This document shows, piece after piece, positions 8,581 to 17,813 of a DNA stretch of 64,000 bases. Origin of the DNA: Microbacterium azadirachtae (GTDB taxonomy: Bacteria; Actinomycetota; Actinomycetes; Actinomycetales; Microbacteriaceae); contig NZ_JYIT01000077.1 in NCBI RefSeq assembly GCF_000956545.1, positions 45,240 through 109,239 of the forward strand. Direction: 5' to 3'. Within the stretch, counting starts at the first letter, position 1, and each line of letters begins with the position of its first letter. The translations under genes and the position numbers were made by a program. The notes below the pieces were generated by a model, which saw only the letters and a list, made by a program, of their open reading frames with translations, was not told where the DNA came from and did no database searches.

Positions 8581-11391
8581 TCAGTCCTCCGCCAGCCGGC
8601 GCACCTCGGCGGCCTCGGCCTCGCGGCCCAGGCCCTGCAGCACGTCGCCGAGCTCGAGCGCGGCGATCTGGCGCAGCGGCGGGATCTGCTCGGCCTGGTC
8701 GAGCACGGCCCGGTATGCGGCGACGGCGTCCGCGGCGCGGCCGACGCCGTGCAGCGCCCGCGCCGCGAGCAGGGCCGACCCGCCGGCGGACTGCGGGTCG
8801 CCGACCTCGGCGAACGCGTCCGAGGCGGTGAGCGCGGCGGCGACGCCCTCGTCGATGCGGTCGGCGGCGAGCAGGGCCCTCGCCCGGGAGTCGCGGACGT
8901 CTGCGATCACCCAGGCGGCGTCGTTCGCGCGGGCGATCTCCTCGACCTCGTCGAACAGGGCGAAGGCGCGGTCGTCGCGCCGCGCCCCGTAGGACTGGCC
9001 GAGGTTGTGGAGCACCTCGACGACGGCGGCCGGGGCGTCCTCGGCGGTGCGCACGATCTGCGCAGCCTCCTCGAGCGTCGCCACCGCCTGCTCCGGCTCC
9101 TCGTACTGCGCGAGGATCTGGGCTCGACTCATCAGCGCGAGCGCCTGGTCGGCCGGGTTCTCGGCCTCTCCGAAGAGCTCCGCCGCATAGCCGAACACGC
9201 CGTACGCCTGCCCGCCCTCTCCCGCGGCGCGGAAGGCCCGGGCGAGCATGAGCGCGGTCATCGCGCGGCTTCCCGCTGGGACGTCGGTGCGCTCCTCGAG
9301 CTGCAGCACCTCGCCGAACAGCTCCGCCGCCTCGTCGGCGGCTCCGGAGCTCAGCATCGTGCGCGCCACGCGGTACTTCGCCGCGGCGACGTCTCCGCCG
9401 GTCTGCTCCACGAGGCGGGCGCCGACGCGATAGCGGGCGAGCGCCTGCTCGGGAGCCTCCGCGTCCTCCCAGAGCGCTCCGGCGAGCATCTGCGCGTTCG
9501 CGAGCGAGACCCGTCCTCCCAGCTCCGCGAGGAGGCGGCTCGCCTCGTCGGCGTCGGCGGCGCCCTCGGTGAACTCGCCGCGCCCGCCGCGGATCCGTGC
9601 CCGCAGCTCGAGCGTGCGCGCGCGCACGCCGCGGGGGAGTTCGGGGTCGGCGAGAAGACGCTCGATCCGGGCGTTCCCCGCTTCTGTGCGGTCCGCACGC
9701 AGCAGCGCCATGATCGCGGCGAACTCGGCGCCGTATCCCATCCGGGCGTCCCCGGCCCGGGCGAACAGCGCTCCCGCCTGCTCCGCGAGCTCGAGCGCGG
9801 CGTCGGGGTCGTCGTCGATCCGGCCGAAGGCGATCGTGAGGGCGATGTCGCCCCGGGTGTCCGGCGGCAGGACGGCGGCCGGATCCGCGGACTCCGCGAG
9901 GAGCTCCGCGAGCGCGGCCGTGTCCTCCGCGGTGGCCGTGCCGAACAGCGCCAGCCCGAACCGCTCCTCGAGGTCTGCCTGGGCGTGCCGTCCTGCGGCG
10001 CGCAGCGTGCGGATCCGGTCGGGCAGCAGCTCCTGGGCCTCGTCGATCCGCTCCAGATTCACCAGCGCCGCCAGGCGCTGTCCGGTGAGCACGGCGCGGC
10101 GCTCGGGATCCACCTCGTCGATCACGTGCGGCAGGATGTCCAGCGTCTCGGCGGCCGCCCCGTAGCCGGAGATGTCCAGCGCGCGGCGGTACCAGCCGTC
10201 GGCGTCGGCCGGAGTCGTCTCCGGCGCGGGGGCCGTGAACACGTCGCTGCGGATCGGCACCTCGTAGCGCTCCGCGGCCCTCTGCCGCGCGTTCTGCAGG
10301 CGACGGGCATGGTTGTCGGTGCCGTCGCGCTCGTCGAAGCGCGCGCCGAGGCGCTCCGCTCCGGCCCAGGCGACCGGGGCCAGCTCGGCCGCGGTCCAGA
10401 CGCCCTCGTGCGGTCCGAAGAACCGCTCCAGCCCGGCCGCGTCCGCACCCCGCACCGGTGTGGTCCCGTGTCCGGCGGCAGCGACGGCGTCGAGCGCGGT
10501 GCCGACCGCGGTGAGCATCCCGAAGTGCCCCTGCGCGTTGAGGGCGTCGTGCGCGAGCCAGGGCAGGTGCCGCTCGACGAGCGCGAGCGCGCGCGCCTCG
10601 TTGCCGGTGATCGCGCAGAAGCGGATGCTGTTCGCGATCGCGGTCAGCAGGTCCGGGTTGTCCTTGGCGAGGCGGTAGCTGCGCAGGTGCGCCGCCTTCG
10701 CCTCCTCGCCGCGATCGAGACGCAGGTAGGGGAGCAGAGCCAGCGAGAGCGCGTGCTCGGGCTCCTCGCCGCAGGAGAAGCCGCCCTCGACCATCTCCTC
10801 GACGAGCCGGATCGCCTCCTCGTCGCGGCCCGTGTCGGCGAAGAAGCCGGCGATCTGGCTGCGCCCGCACGCGTCGCAGTGGCTGTGGGAGTCGCGCGGC
10901 GTGGTCTCGAGCCGGATGCGGAGCTGCTCCGCCTCGTCCAGGCGGCCGGCGGCGTGCGCATCCTCGAAGCGGGCCATGAGCACGCCGCTGGGTCCGAGGC
11001 CCGCGGCGCGGTAGTGGGACTCCATGTCGTCGAGCACGGCGGCGATCTGTTCCGGGGCGAAGGCGGGCGACCCGCGCAGCGACGACGCCATCCACTTGAA
11101 CTGCCACATCAGGTCGGCGGCGCCGTTGTCGATGTCGGCCGGGAAGCGCGCCGGGTCGGCGTCATGGCGGGCCAGGCACCACGCGAACGAGCTCAGCATC
11201 AGATCGGTCAGCCCGCCCATGTTCGCGGACGCGGTCTGCCTCATGCGGGCCTGGTACTCGAGCGTCTCGTCGCCGAGCTCCTGGGCGAGCGCGACGGCCT
11301 GTGCGACGAGCTCCTGCTCGTGCGGTCCCCACGGGGTGCGGTCGATCTCCTCGAACAGCCGGGTCAGCTGCGTGTTCTGGCCTGTCATCAT
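8581..11391 (-). CDS. large TPR-type helical repeat protein coupled to Hsp90
   Basis: 936 aa and almost entirely helical. The C-terminal half repeats degenerate TPR-like units (for example AAKYRVARTMLSSGAADEAAELFGEVLQLEE, AVATLEEAAQIVRTAED, AVVEVLHNLGQSYGARRDDRAFALFDEV). The N-terminal half has similar helical pairs and a CxxC stretch in SHCDACGRSQIAGFF. I see no enzymatic motif, signal peptide or membrane segment. Its start ATG at 11391 overlaps the Hsp90 stop as ATGA, so the two are translated together. TPR proteins are the classical cochaperones of eukaryotic Hsp90, so a partner or client-adaptor role is a reasonable inference; no function is shown by sequence. Confidence 0.85.
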   Translation of the reverse strand: MMTGQNTQLTRLFEEIDRTPWGPHEQELVAQAVALAQELGDETLEYQARMRQTASANMGGLTDLMLSSFAWCLARHDADPARFPADIDNGAADLMWQFKWMASSLRGSPAFAPEQIAAVLDDMESHYRAAGLGPSGVLMARFEDAHAAGRLDEAEQLRIRLETTPRDSHSHCDACGRSQIAGFFADTGRDEEAIRLVEEMVEGGFSCGEEPEHALSLALLPYLRLDRGEEAKAAHLRSYRLAKDNPDLLTAIANSIRFCAITGNEARALALVERHLPWLAHDALNAQGHFGMLTAVGTALDAVAAAGHGTTPVRGADAAGLERFFGPHEGVWTAAELAPVAWAGAERLGARFDERDGTDNHARRLQNARQRAAERYEVPIRSDVFTAPAPETTPADADGWYRRALDISGYGAAAETLDILPHVIDEVDPERRAVLTGQRLAALVNLERIDEAQELLPDRIRTLRAAGRHAQADLEERFGLALFGTATAEDTAALAELLAESADPAAVLPPDTRGDIALTIAFGRIDDDPDAALELAEQAGALFARAGDARMGYGAEFAAIMALLRADRTEAGNARIERLLADPELPRGVRARTLELRARIRGGRGEFTEGAADADEASRLLAELGGRVSLANAQMLAGALWEDAEAPEQALARYRVGARLVEQTGGDVAAAKYRVARTMLSSGAADEAAELFGEVLQLEERTDVPAGSRAMTALMLARAFRAAGEGGQAYGVFGYAAELFGEAENPADQALALMSRAQILAQYEEPEQAVATLEEAAQIVRTAEDAPAAVVEVLHNLGQSYGARRDDRAFALFDEVEEIARANDAAWVIADVRDSRARALLAADRIDEGVAAALTASDAFAEVGDPQSAGGSALLAARALHGVGRAADAVAAYRAVLDQAEQIPPLRQIAALELGDVLQGLGREAEAAEVRRLAED

Positions 11392-13295
11392 CCATCCTCG
11401 GGGTCGAGAGCGGTCGGATCGTCGTCGGAGAGGACGACCGGGAGCGGATCGGGGGCGCCCGGGACGACGCCGGCCGAGAGCGCGACGAGATCGGCGAGGG
11501 CGCCGGTCATCAGCGCGCGGTCGGCGTCGCTCAGCGGGCGGTGCCCCGCCAGCAGCGCCTGGATGTAGAGCAGCTGCACGGTGCGCGCGAACACGGCGTC
11601 GTCGGCGACGTCGCGCAGCGCCCGCACCGCGCGGTTGGCGCCGTTGAGGCAGAGGCGGGCGGCCGACGCGTCGTCGCCCGCCGGGGAGACCGCCTCGTCG
11701 ATCCGGTCCAGCACGCCGCCCCAGAGCGCCCCGCTGGCGCCCTTGGTGCGGGTGCGGTCGAGGCGGCGCAGCACGGCGGGGTCCGCGACGTACAGCGAGG
11801 GGAGCTCGGGCTGATCGATCATGCGCACCACCACGCGGCACCCCACCTCGGCGAGCACCGCCGAGGCGCGGTCCTCCAGCGCGACCGCATCGGCGCGGTC
11901 GTCGAGCGGCGGCGGATCCAGCCGGTCCAGCTCGCCGACGACGTCGACGCGCTCGACCGCGACGGCGGGATGCAGCTCCGGCAGGCTGCGGATCAGATCC
12001 GCGTCGTAGAGGTAGCCGCCGTTGACCAGCACGTGCTCCGGACGGCTGATGCCGGCCACCTGGCGGAACTCGTCCACGGTGTCCGCGTAGCGGATGCGGT
12101 CGAAGCGCTCGACCAGATCCCCCACGCTCATCGTGCCGTGCGTCGTCTCGACCGTGAGCCAGCGCGTGATGAAGCGCGCGAGCTCCTCGTCGTGACGGAT
12201 GAGGGACTTGAGCCCCACCTCGTGCACCGCCACGAACTGCGCGAGCCGGTGCGGTTCGCGCAGGCCCAGCTCGAGCACCCAGCGCCGGATCGCGGCACCC
12301 AGCTCCTCGCGGACCCGGGCGAGCGCCTCGTCCTCGACGAGGGCCTCCCGGCTGGCGGTCGGGTTCAGGCCGGTCGAGTCGATCACCGCGCGGACGAAGA
12401 ACGCCCAGTCCGGGAGCACGTCGTCGGCGCGCTCGGAGAGCAGCATCCGGCCGAGGTACATGCGGGTGGCCTGGCGGGCGCCGGGCGGGGGAGCGAAGGG
12501 CAGCACGTAGGCGATGCCGCGCGTGCCGGTGGCGGCATCGGCCAGCTCGATCACATCCAGCGGCGTCGCGCCGAGGAGCTCGCGGCCGTACTGCACCACC
12601 GCGGCCGGATCCTCCCGCGGGGCGAGGAACGGAGCGGCGTGCGTGATCGAGTCGGTGCCGCCGCCGGTCTCCAGCAGCACGGAGACGGGCAGGAACTCGG
12701 CGAACGTCTCCGCGAGCTCGCGGACAGCGGGGGCCCGGAGCAGGTCGCCCGCGTCGAACCGCGGGATCAGGTGCACGCTGGTGCCGACCGGCAGGTCCTC
12801 GTCGAGCTCGCGCACGCGGAACGTGCCGTCGGCGGATCCGATCCACTCGACCGGGGCGCCGCCGCAGGCGCTGCGCGAGCGGATGCGGATGGTGTCGGCC
12901 ACCATGAAGCAGCTCAGCAGCCCGATGCCGAACTGGCCGAGGTAGTCGCTGCGGGGCAGGTCGAAGATGTCCCGCTTGGAGCTGCGTCCGACAGTGGCCA
13001 GCAGCTCCGCGACCTCGGTCGCGGTGAGTCCGACGCCGTCGTCGCTGAGGACGAACTCCGCGTCCGCTCCGCTCGCGTCCGAGGGATCCGCTGCGGGGAG
13101 CGGCCGGATGCGGATGGTGCCGCCGCCGCCGTCGACCTCGCGCCGCGCCGTGACGGCGTCGCGGGCGTTCTGCAGCAGCTCGCGCAGGTAGACCCGGGGG
13201 CTCGAGTAGATGTGCCGGCTCAGCAGATCGACGACTCCGCGCAGGTCCACCTGGAACTGCTGCGCCTCCGCCCGAGCGCCGTCCTCCGTCCCCAT
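11388..13295 (-). CDS. divergent Hsp90-family ATPase
   Basis: 635 aa, close to HtpG length. The GHKL ATP-binding boxes are present: RELLQNARDAV (N box, Mg-binding Asn), LSDDGVGL (G1), YLGQFGIGLLSCFM (G2) and VGTSVHL (G3). The middle domain follows (ATRMYLGRMLLSERADDVLPDWAFFVRAVIDSTGLNPTASRE, where the conserved catalytic-loop Arg of NPTASRE is kept). The C-terminal third is poorly conserved by eye and ends acidic (DDDPTALDPEDG), without the eukaryotic MEEVD. ATG at 13295 follows a GAGGGGG ribosome site. It is first of two coupled genes with the TPR protein. It is a separate actinobacterial Hsp90 subfamily rather than canonical HtpG, so I leave the symbol blank. Confidence 0.9.
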   Translation of the reverse strand: MGTEDGARAEAQQFQVDLRGVVDLLSRHIYSSPRVYLRELLQNARDAVTARREVDGGGGTIRIRPLPAADPSDASGADAEFVLSDDGVGLTATEVAELLATVGRSSKRDIFDLPRSDYLGQFGIGLLSCFMVADTIRIRSRSACGGAPVEWIGSADGTFRVRELDEDLPVGTSVHLIPRFDAGDLLRAPAVRELAETFAEFLPVSVLLETGGGTDSITHAAPFLAPREDPAAVVQYGRELLGATPLDVIELADAATGTRGIAYVLPFAPPPGARQATRMYLGRMLLSERADDVLPDWAFFVRAVIDSTGLNPTASREALVEDEALARVREELGAAIRRWVLELGLREPHRLAQFVAVHEVGLKSLIRHDEELARFITRWLTVETTHGTMSVGDLVERFDRIRYADTVDEFRQVAGISRPEHVLVNGGYLYDADLIRSLPELHPAVAVERVDVVGELDRLDPPPLDDRADAVALEDRASAVLAEVGCRVVVRMIDQPELPSLYVADPAVLRRLDRTRTKGASGALWGGVLDRIDEAVSPAGDDASAARLCLNGANRAVRALRDVADDAVFARTVQLLYIQALLAGHRPLSDADRALMTGALADLVALSAGVVPGAPDPLPVVLSDDDPTALDPEDG

Positions 13296-13410
13296 CGGCC
13301 CCCCTCGTCTCCACGTCCGCCGCGGGCGCCGCAGGCCCGTCTTCCGAGCCTAACAACCCTCGCCGGTGCCCCGTCCGCCACGCCCGGCCGCGCCCGGGAT
13401 GCGCCCTCGG

Positions 13411-13440
13411 TTCGGACCGTCCGTGCGGATGCCGTACACT
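13411..13440 (+). promoter_or_regulatory. probable promoter of tRNA-Trp
   Basis: TTCGGA (13411-13416), 18-bp spacer, TACACT (13435-13440), about 80 bp before the tRNA. The -10 is good for an actinobacterial sigma-70 promoter and the -35 is weak. The rest of 13296-13528 shows no gene. Confidence 0.5.
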
Positions 13441-13510
13441 GGACGAGCAGTTGTTGTCTGCATTCTTTCGCCGTGCCCCGGGTCATCCCGAGCGCAGAGA
13501 GGATGCGGAC

Positions 13511-13528
13511 AGAGATCTCCGGATCTCT
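13511..13528 (+). other. leader hairpin abutting the tRNA 5' end
   Basis: AGAGATC (13511-13517), 4-nt loop, GATCTCT (13522-13528), ending exactly one base before the tRNA. It may guide 5' processing of the precursor. Confidence 0.4.
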
Positions 13529-13601
<73 letters not shown>

Positions 13602-13640
13602 CGCGTCGGCGCGCAGCCGGCACACGAAAGGTACTCGAGG

Positions 13641-13916
13641 ATGGTTCAGGACGCATCGGGCGCCGTGGTTCCCACGGCGAACGGCGGCGCGAGCCGCGAC
13701 AAGAAGCTGGGCTTCTTCGGTCGCATCGCGCTGTTCTTCCGTCAGGTGATCGCGGAGCTCCGCAAGGTGGTCACCCCCACGCGCAAGGAGCTCGTCAAGT
13801 ACACCCTGGTCGTTCTGGGCTTCGTCATCGTGATGATGGCCCTGGTGTACGGGCTCGACATGGCCTTCTCGTGGCTGACGACGCAAGTCTTCGGGGTTCC
13901 CGGGAAAACCGCGTGA
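13641..13916 (+). CDS. secE: preprotein translocase subunit SecE
   Basis: 91 aa, the short single-span SecE of actinobacteria. A polar N-terminus of about 25 residues precedes GFFGRIALFFRQVIAELRKVVTPTRKELVKYT, the conserved amphipathic helix and hinge. One transmembrane helix follows (LVVLGFVIVMMALVYGLDMAFSWL). It clamps SecY in the membrane. ATG at 13641 is preceded by CGAGG and lies 39 bases after the tRNA. nusG follows 55 bases downstream, the standard order. Confidence 0.94.
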   Translation: MVQDASGAVVPTANGGASRDKKLGFFGRIALFFRQVIAELRKVVTPTRKELVKYTLVVLGFVIVMMALVYGLDMAFSWLTTQVFGVPGKTA

Positions 13917-13971
13917 TCCCGCGGCCCGGCGGCAGCTGACCCCGGGCCGAACCTGAAGGAGAGAAGAGCAA

Positions 13972-15105
13972 GTGTCCGAACGCGAACGATACCTCGGAGA
14001 CGACGTCGACTGGGCGACCGCCGCTGAGCAGTCCAGCGAGGACGACGAGGCCCAGGAGGGCGACGTGCTCGCCTCCGAGGAGCGCGCCGTCACCGCCGCC
14101 GAGCGGGTCGCCCTGCACATCGAGGGCGATGACGACGGCGACGTGGACGACGAAGACATCGATTTCGAAGAAGACCCGGAGGCAGACGCCATCGTGAACG
14201 ACGCTCTCAACCTGGACCAGGCGGCCGAGTCCGAGGCTGCCGCAGAGGTCCTCAACGACGCCGTGGCCGAGGAGGCCGCAGACCGTGAGGCCGCCGCCGC
14301 CGACCAGGTCACGCCCTACGACGGCCCCGACGTGAACGGCGACGAGGACGCACCCGTGCTCGACCCCGAGGAGGTCGCCGAGATCGACGCGGCCGCCGGT
14401 GTGGTCGACGCGGTGGAGTCCGAGCTTGACCCGGCCGATGCAGCGAGCGTCCCTGAGGACGTCGACGCGGCCGACGCGGAGGAGGACCCGTACGAGGCCT
14501 TCCGCATGGACCTGCGCATGCTCCCCGGCAAGTGGTACGTCATCCACTCCTACGCCGGCTTCGAGCGCAAGGTGAAGGCCAACATCGAGCAGCGCAAGTC
14601 GACGCTCGAGGTCGAGGACGACATCTACCAGATCGAGGTCCCGATGGAGGACGTCGTCGAGATCAAGAACGGTCAGCGCAAGATGGTCACGCGCGTCCGG
14701 ATCCCCGGCTACGTGCTCGTGCGCATGGAGCTGAACGAGGACACCTGGTCCGTCGTGCGGCACACCCCCGGCGTCACCGGCTTCGTGGGCAACGCGCACA
14801 ACCCGACGCCGCTGCGCTTCGAAGAGGCCTTCAACATGCTGAAGTCGCTCGTCGAGGTGAAGGACGTCCCTACGGCCAAGGCTGTCGCGGCCAAGGGTGG
14901 CACCGCCGTGGCGCGTCCGCTCACCGCCGAGGTCGACTTCGAGATCGGCGAGACGATCACGATCAAGGAGGGCTCGTTCGCCGGCCTTCCGGGATCGATC
15001 TCCGAGATCAAGCCGGAGAGCGGCAAGCTCACCGTGCTCGTGTCGCTCTTCGAGCGCGAGACCCCGGTCGAGCTGTCGTTCGACCAGGTCACCAAGATGA
15101 TCTGA
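13972..15105 (+). CDS. nusG: transcription termination/antitermination factor NusG with acidic N-terminal extension
   Basis: 377 aa against about 180 for E. coli. Residues 1 to about 175 are acidic and low in complexity (runs such as [20 protein letters not shown]) and rich in Glu, Asp and Ala. The NGN domain then begins at [24 protein letters not shown] and contains [13 protein letters not shown] and [12 protein letters not shown]. The KOW domain is at the end ([26 protein letters not shown]). It couples RNA polymerase to Rho or ribosomes. The start is GTG at 13972 with AAGGAGAG upstream. Extended NusG occurs in other high-GC Gram-positives; this one is long. Confidence 0.95.
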   Translation: MSERERYLGDDVDWATAAEQSSEDDEAQEGDVLASEERAVTAAERVALHIEGDDDGDVDDEDIDFEEDPEADAIVNDALNLDQAAESEAAAEVLNDAVAEEAADREAAAADQVTPYDGPDVNGDEDAPVLDPEEVAEIDAAAGVVDAVESELDPADAASVPEDVDAADAEEDPYEAFRMDLRMLPGKWYVIHSYAGFERKVKANIEQRKSTLEVEDDIYQIEVPMEDVVEIKNGQRKMVTRVRIPGYVLVRMELNEDTWSVVRHTPGVTGFVGNAHNPTPLRFEEAFNMLKSLVEVKDVPTAKAVAAKGGTAVARPLTAEVDFEIGETITIKEGSFAGLPGSISEIKPESGKLTVLVSLFERETPVELSFDQVTKMI

Positions 15106-15126
15106 CGCTTCTCTCGAAGCGCATGC

Positions 15127-15157
15127 GGAACGGCCGTCCCCGAGGGGCGGCCGTTCC
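15127..15157 (+). terminator. hairpin after nusG
   Basis: GGAACGGCC at 15127-15135 pairs with GGCCGTTCC at 15149-15157, with a further CCCC/GGGG inner pairing. It lies 21 bases after the nusG stop and separates it from the rplK promoter region. Confidence 0.7.
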
Positions 15158-15202
15158 TCGTCTGTCCAGGACCGTCGATGTGCGCCGGAGTCGAGGATCG
15201 GG

Positions 15203-15208
15203 TAGACT
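15203..15208 (+). promoter_or_regulatory. candidate -10 for rplKA
   Basis: TAGACT lies 110 bases before rplK. No clear -35 is visible. The leader 15209-15317 would be the place where L1 binds its own mRNA, as known for rplKA operons; I cannot define the site by eye. Confidence 0.35.
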
Positions 15209-15317
15209 TCTATGGTTTGTGCGCCCGTTCGTCGTGCGTGCAGACGGCACCGCGTTCCGGAGATGCCGGATCCGCGGGAGAGGGATGCGCGAGCATCCGC
15301 TCGAGAAAGGAATCACT

Positions 15318-15749
15318 ATGGCACCGAAGAAGAAGGTGACCGGCCTGATCAAGCTCCAGATCAACGCCGGCGCTGCCAACCCGGCGCCGCCGATCGGCCC
15401 CGCGCTCGGTCAGCATGGCGTCAACATCATGGAGTTCTGCAAGGCGTACAACGCGGCGACCGAGTCGCAGCGCGGCAACGTCATCCCCGTCGAGATCACC
15501 GTCTACGAGGACCGCAGCTTCACGTTCATCCTGAAGACCCCGCCGGCCGCCGAGCTGATCAAGAAGGCTGCGGGCGTGCAGAAGGGCTCCGCCACTCCGC
15601 ACACCGTCAAGGTCGCGAAGATCACCGCCGAGCAGGTCCGTCAGATCGCCGAGCAGAAGCAGGCCGACCTGAACGCGAACGACATCGACGCCGCGTCCAA
15701 GATCATCGCCGGAACCGCCCGTTCCATGGGCATCACGGTCGAGGGCTGA
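15318..15749 (+). CDS. rplK: 50S ribosomal protein L11
   Basis: 143 aa, normal length. The start [44 protein letters not shown] is the conserved N-terminal domain. The C-terminal rRNA-binding domain includes [31 protein letters not shown] and ends with the [14 protein letters not shown] signature. It binds 23S rRNA at the GTPase-associated centre and is needed for the stringent response. The ATG follows GAAAGGAA. rplA starts 12 bases after the stop. Confidence 0.97.
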
Positions 15750-15760
15750 GGGAGATAACA

Positions 15761-16450
15761 ATGGCTACCAAGTCCAAGGCTTACAACGCTGCTGCCGCGA
15801 AGATCGAGGCAGACCGCTTCTACACCCCCGCCGAGGCCGTCGCCCTCGCGAAGGAGACCGGCTCCGCGAAGTTCGACTCCACCGTCGAGGTCGCGCTGAA
15901 GCTCTCGGTCGACCCGCGCAAGGCGGACCAGATGGTGCGCGGCACCGTCATCCTCCCGCACGGCACCGGCAAGACCGCCCGCGTCATCGTGTTCGCGACG
16001 GGTCCGGCCGCTGAGGCCGCGATCGCCGCGGGTGCGGACGAGGTCGGCGGCGCCGAGCTCATCGAGAAGGTCGCCGGCGGCTGGACCGCGTTCGACGCGG
16101 CCGTCTCCACCCCCGAGCTCATGGGCCAGGTCGGCCGTCTGGGCAAGGTGCTGGGTCCGCGTGGCCTGATGCCGAACCCGAAGACCGGCACCGTGACCCC
16201 GAACGCGGCCAAGGCCGTCGAGGAGATCAAGGGCGGAAAGATCGAGTTCCGCGTCGACAAGCACGCCAACGTGCACTTCGTCGTCGGCAAGGCGTCGTTC
16301 TCGGCCGAGCAGCTCGACGAGAACATGAAGGCCGCGCTCGAGGAGATCGTGCGCCTCAAGCCGTCCAGCTCCAAGGGCCGCTACATCCAGAAGGGTGCGG
16401 TGTCGACCACGTTCGGCCCCGGCATCCCGCTGGATGTCAACGCCATCTGA
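15761..16450 (+). CDS. rplA: 50S ribosomal protein L1
   Basis: 229 aa, normal length. It forms the L1 stalk that moves E-site tRNA, and it represses its own operon by binding the leader mRNA in other bacteria. Signatures are [51 protein letters not shown] sequence ([22 protein letters not shown]) and [17 protein letters not shown]. The start follows GGAGATAAC. It forms the expected pair with rplK and is followed by a terminator. Confidence 0.97.
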   Translation: MATKSKAYNAAAAKIEADRFYTPAEAVALAKETGSAKFDSTVEVALKLSVDPRKADQMVRGTVILPHGTGKTARVIVFATGPAAEAAIAAGADEVGGAELIEKVAGGWTAFDAAVSTPELMGQVGRLGKVLGPRGLMPNPKTGTVTPNAAKAVEEIKGGKIEFRVDKHANVHFVVGKASFSAEQLDENMKAALEEIVRLKPSSSKGRYIQKGAVSTTFGPGIPLDVNAI

Positions 16451-16467
16451 GGCTGACGTCGCGTCAC

Positions 16468-16501
16468 GAAGGTCCGCTCCGGTTCGCCGGGGCGGACCTT
16501 C
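16468..16501 (+). terminator. terminator of rplKA
   Basis: A 13-bp stem with one mismatch (GAAGGTCCGCTCC at 16468-16480, partner 16489-16501) and an 8-nt loop, 18 bases after the rplA stop. Confidence 0.75.
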
Positions 16502-16533
16502 GTCGTTCCCGGTCCGCGTGCCAGGATGAGCGC

Positions 16534-16893
16534 ATGGGTGCAGTGGACGACTACCTGGCGACCGTCTCGGATCCGGCGGATCGGGCCGCCCTCGCGCGGG
16601 TCTATGAGATCGCGGGCGAGCTCGCCCCCGACGCGGAGCAGGGCACCGGATACCGGATGCCCGCGCTCAAGCACGACGGAAAGGTGCTGATCTCGGCCAT
16701 CCGCGCTGCCAAGCACCTCGGCGTCTACCCGTTCAGCGCGGCGGCCGTCGCGGCGGTCGCGGGCCGCGTCGCGACGATCCCGGGCGCGGATGCGAGCACC
16801 GGCGCCGTCCGCTTCGCCCTCGGATCCGAGATCCCCGAGGATCTGATCCGCGATCTCGTCTCCTTCCGCCTCGCGGAGATCGACGGGCGTTGA
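16534..16893 (+). CDS. DUF1801 / YdhG-type small protein
   Basis: 119 aa of the DUF1801 family, sometimes labelled iron chaperone. Visible family features are VDDYLATVSDPADRAALARVYEI, GTGYRMPALKHDGKVLISAIRAAKHLGVYPFS and the C-terminal RFALGSEIPEDLIRDLVSFRLAEI. No signal peptide or membrane segment. The function is uncertain; frataxin-like iron binding has been proposed for some members. It has no SD and a CAGGAT hexamer exactly 6 nt before ATG, so a leaderless mRNA is possible. It is convergent with the crt operon. Confidence 0.8.
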   Translation: MGAVDDYLATVSDPADRAALARVYEIAGELAPDAEQGTGYRMPALKHDGKVLISAIRAAKHLGVYPFSAAAVAAVAGRVATIPGADASTGAVRFALGSEIPEDLIRDLVSFRLAEIDGR

Positions 16894-16919
16894 CCACCAG
16901 CGCGTGACCGCATCGGGCC

Positions 16920-17813
16920 TCAGAACGCCGTGCCGCCCACGAACGCCCACCAGATCAGCAGCATCGTCGCCAGGAAGCCGCAGACGTAGTTCAGGAGCAG
17001 GAACCGCCGCCACCCGCGGTTGGTGCTCGCCGCCTCGGCGTCCGTCACCGAGCGGAACGGCCACACCGCGACGAGGTACGGCAGTGCGAGGAGCGCGCCC
17101 AGGGGACCGGGCCACGTGGTGAACAGCATGAGCACCCCGGCGACGGCCCACATCGACAGGGCGAAGCGCACGGTCCGTCGCGCGCCCAGGGCGGTGGCGA
17201 TCGAGGAGATCCCCGCCTCCCGATCCGGACCGATGTCCTGCACCGCCCCGAAGGCGTGGCTCGCGACGCCCCAGGCGAAGAAGGCCAGCAGCAGGAGGAC
17301 GAGCGGGACGGTCGTCGTCGCGTGGGCGAGCGCGAGGCCGTACACCGCCGGCGAGACGAAGTGCGTGCTCGAGGTGAGGGAGTCCACGAAGGGGATCTCC
17401 TTGAACCGCAGCCCCGGGGCGGAGTAGGCGACCACCGCGAACAGGCTGAGGGCCAGGACGAGCCAGGACAGCGGGTCGCCGAGCACGACGAGCGCCACCG
17501 CGAACGGGACGGGGAGCAGCGTCGACCACGTCAGGACGACCCGATGACGGGCGGGGGAGAGGATCGCGCCCTCGGCGCCGCCCTTGCGGGGGTTCGCGAG
17601 GTCCGACGCGTAGTCGAAGACGTCGTTGATCCCGTACATCGCGAGGTTGTACGGCACGAGGAAGAACAGGGTGCCGATCACGAAGGCCGCGTCGACGCGT
17701 CCGGAGGTGAGCAGGTACGCCGCCGCGAAGCCGTAGGCGGTGTTGATCCAGCTCACGGGGCGCGAGGCGAGCAGCAGGTCGCGGGGAAGGGAGGATGTGA
17801 GGGATGTGCTCAT
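16920..17813 (-). CDS. crtEb: UbiA-family lycopene elongase
   Basis: 297 aa membrane prenyltransferase with 7-9 hydrophobic helices. The first aspartate-rich motif is in MYGINDVFDYASDLANPRKGG and a second region reads AVQDIGPDREAGISSIATALG. The family adds hydroxy-dimethylallyl units to lycopene to give C45/C50 flavuxanthin-type products. This role rests on position: it is last in an operon with crtYe and crtYf, the pattern of decaprenoxanthin and sarcinaxanthin producers. The ATG overlaps the crtYf stop (ATGA). Confidence 0.88.
   Translation of the reverse strand: MSTSLTSSLPRDLLLASRPVSWINTAYGFAAAYLLTSGRVDAAFVIGTLFFLVPYNLAMYGINDVFDYASDLANPRKGGAEGAILSPARHRVVLTWSTLLPVPFAVALVVLGDPLSWLVLALSLFAVVAYSAPGLRFKEIPFVDSLTSSTHFVSPAVYGLALAHATTTVPLVLLLLAFFAWGVASHAFGAVQDIGPDREAGISSIATALGARRTVRFALSMWAVAGVLMLFTTWPGPLGALLALPYLVAVWPFRSVTDAEAASTNRGWRRFLLLNYVCGFLATMLLIWWAFVGGTAF

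Noticed and set aside
8749..11568. 939-codon plus-strand open frame opposite the TPR gene
   Set aside because: Shadow of the high-GC minus-strand gene: Arg/Gly/Val-rich with no family motif, and the minus frame has coherent TPR units and an ATGA overlap with the Hsp90 gene.
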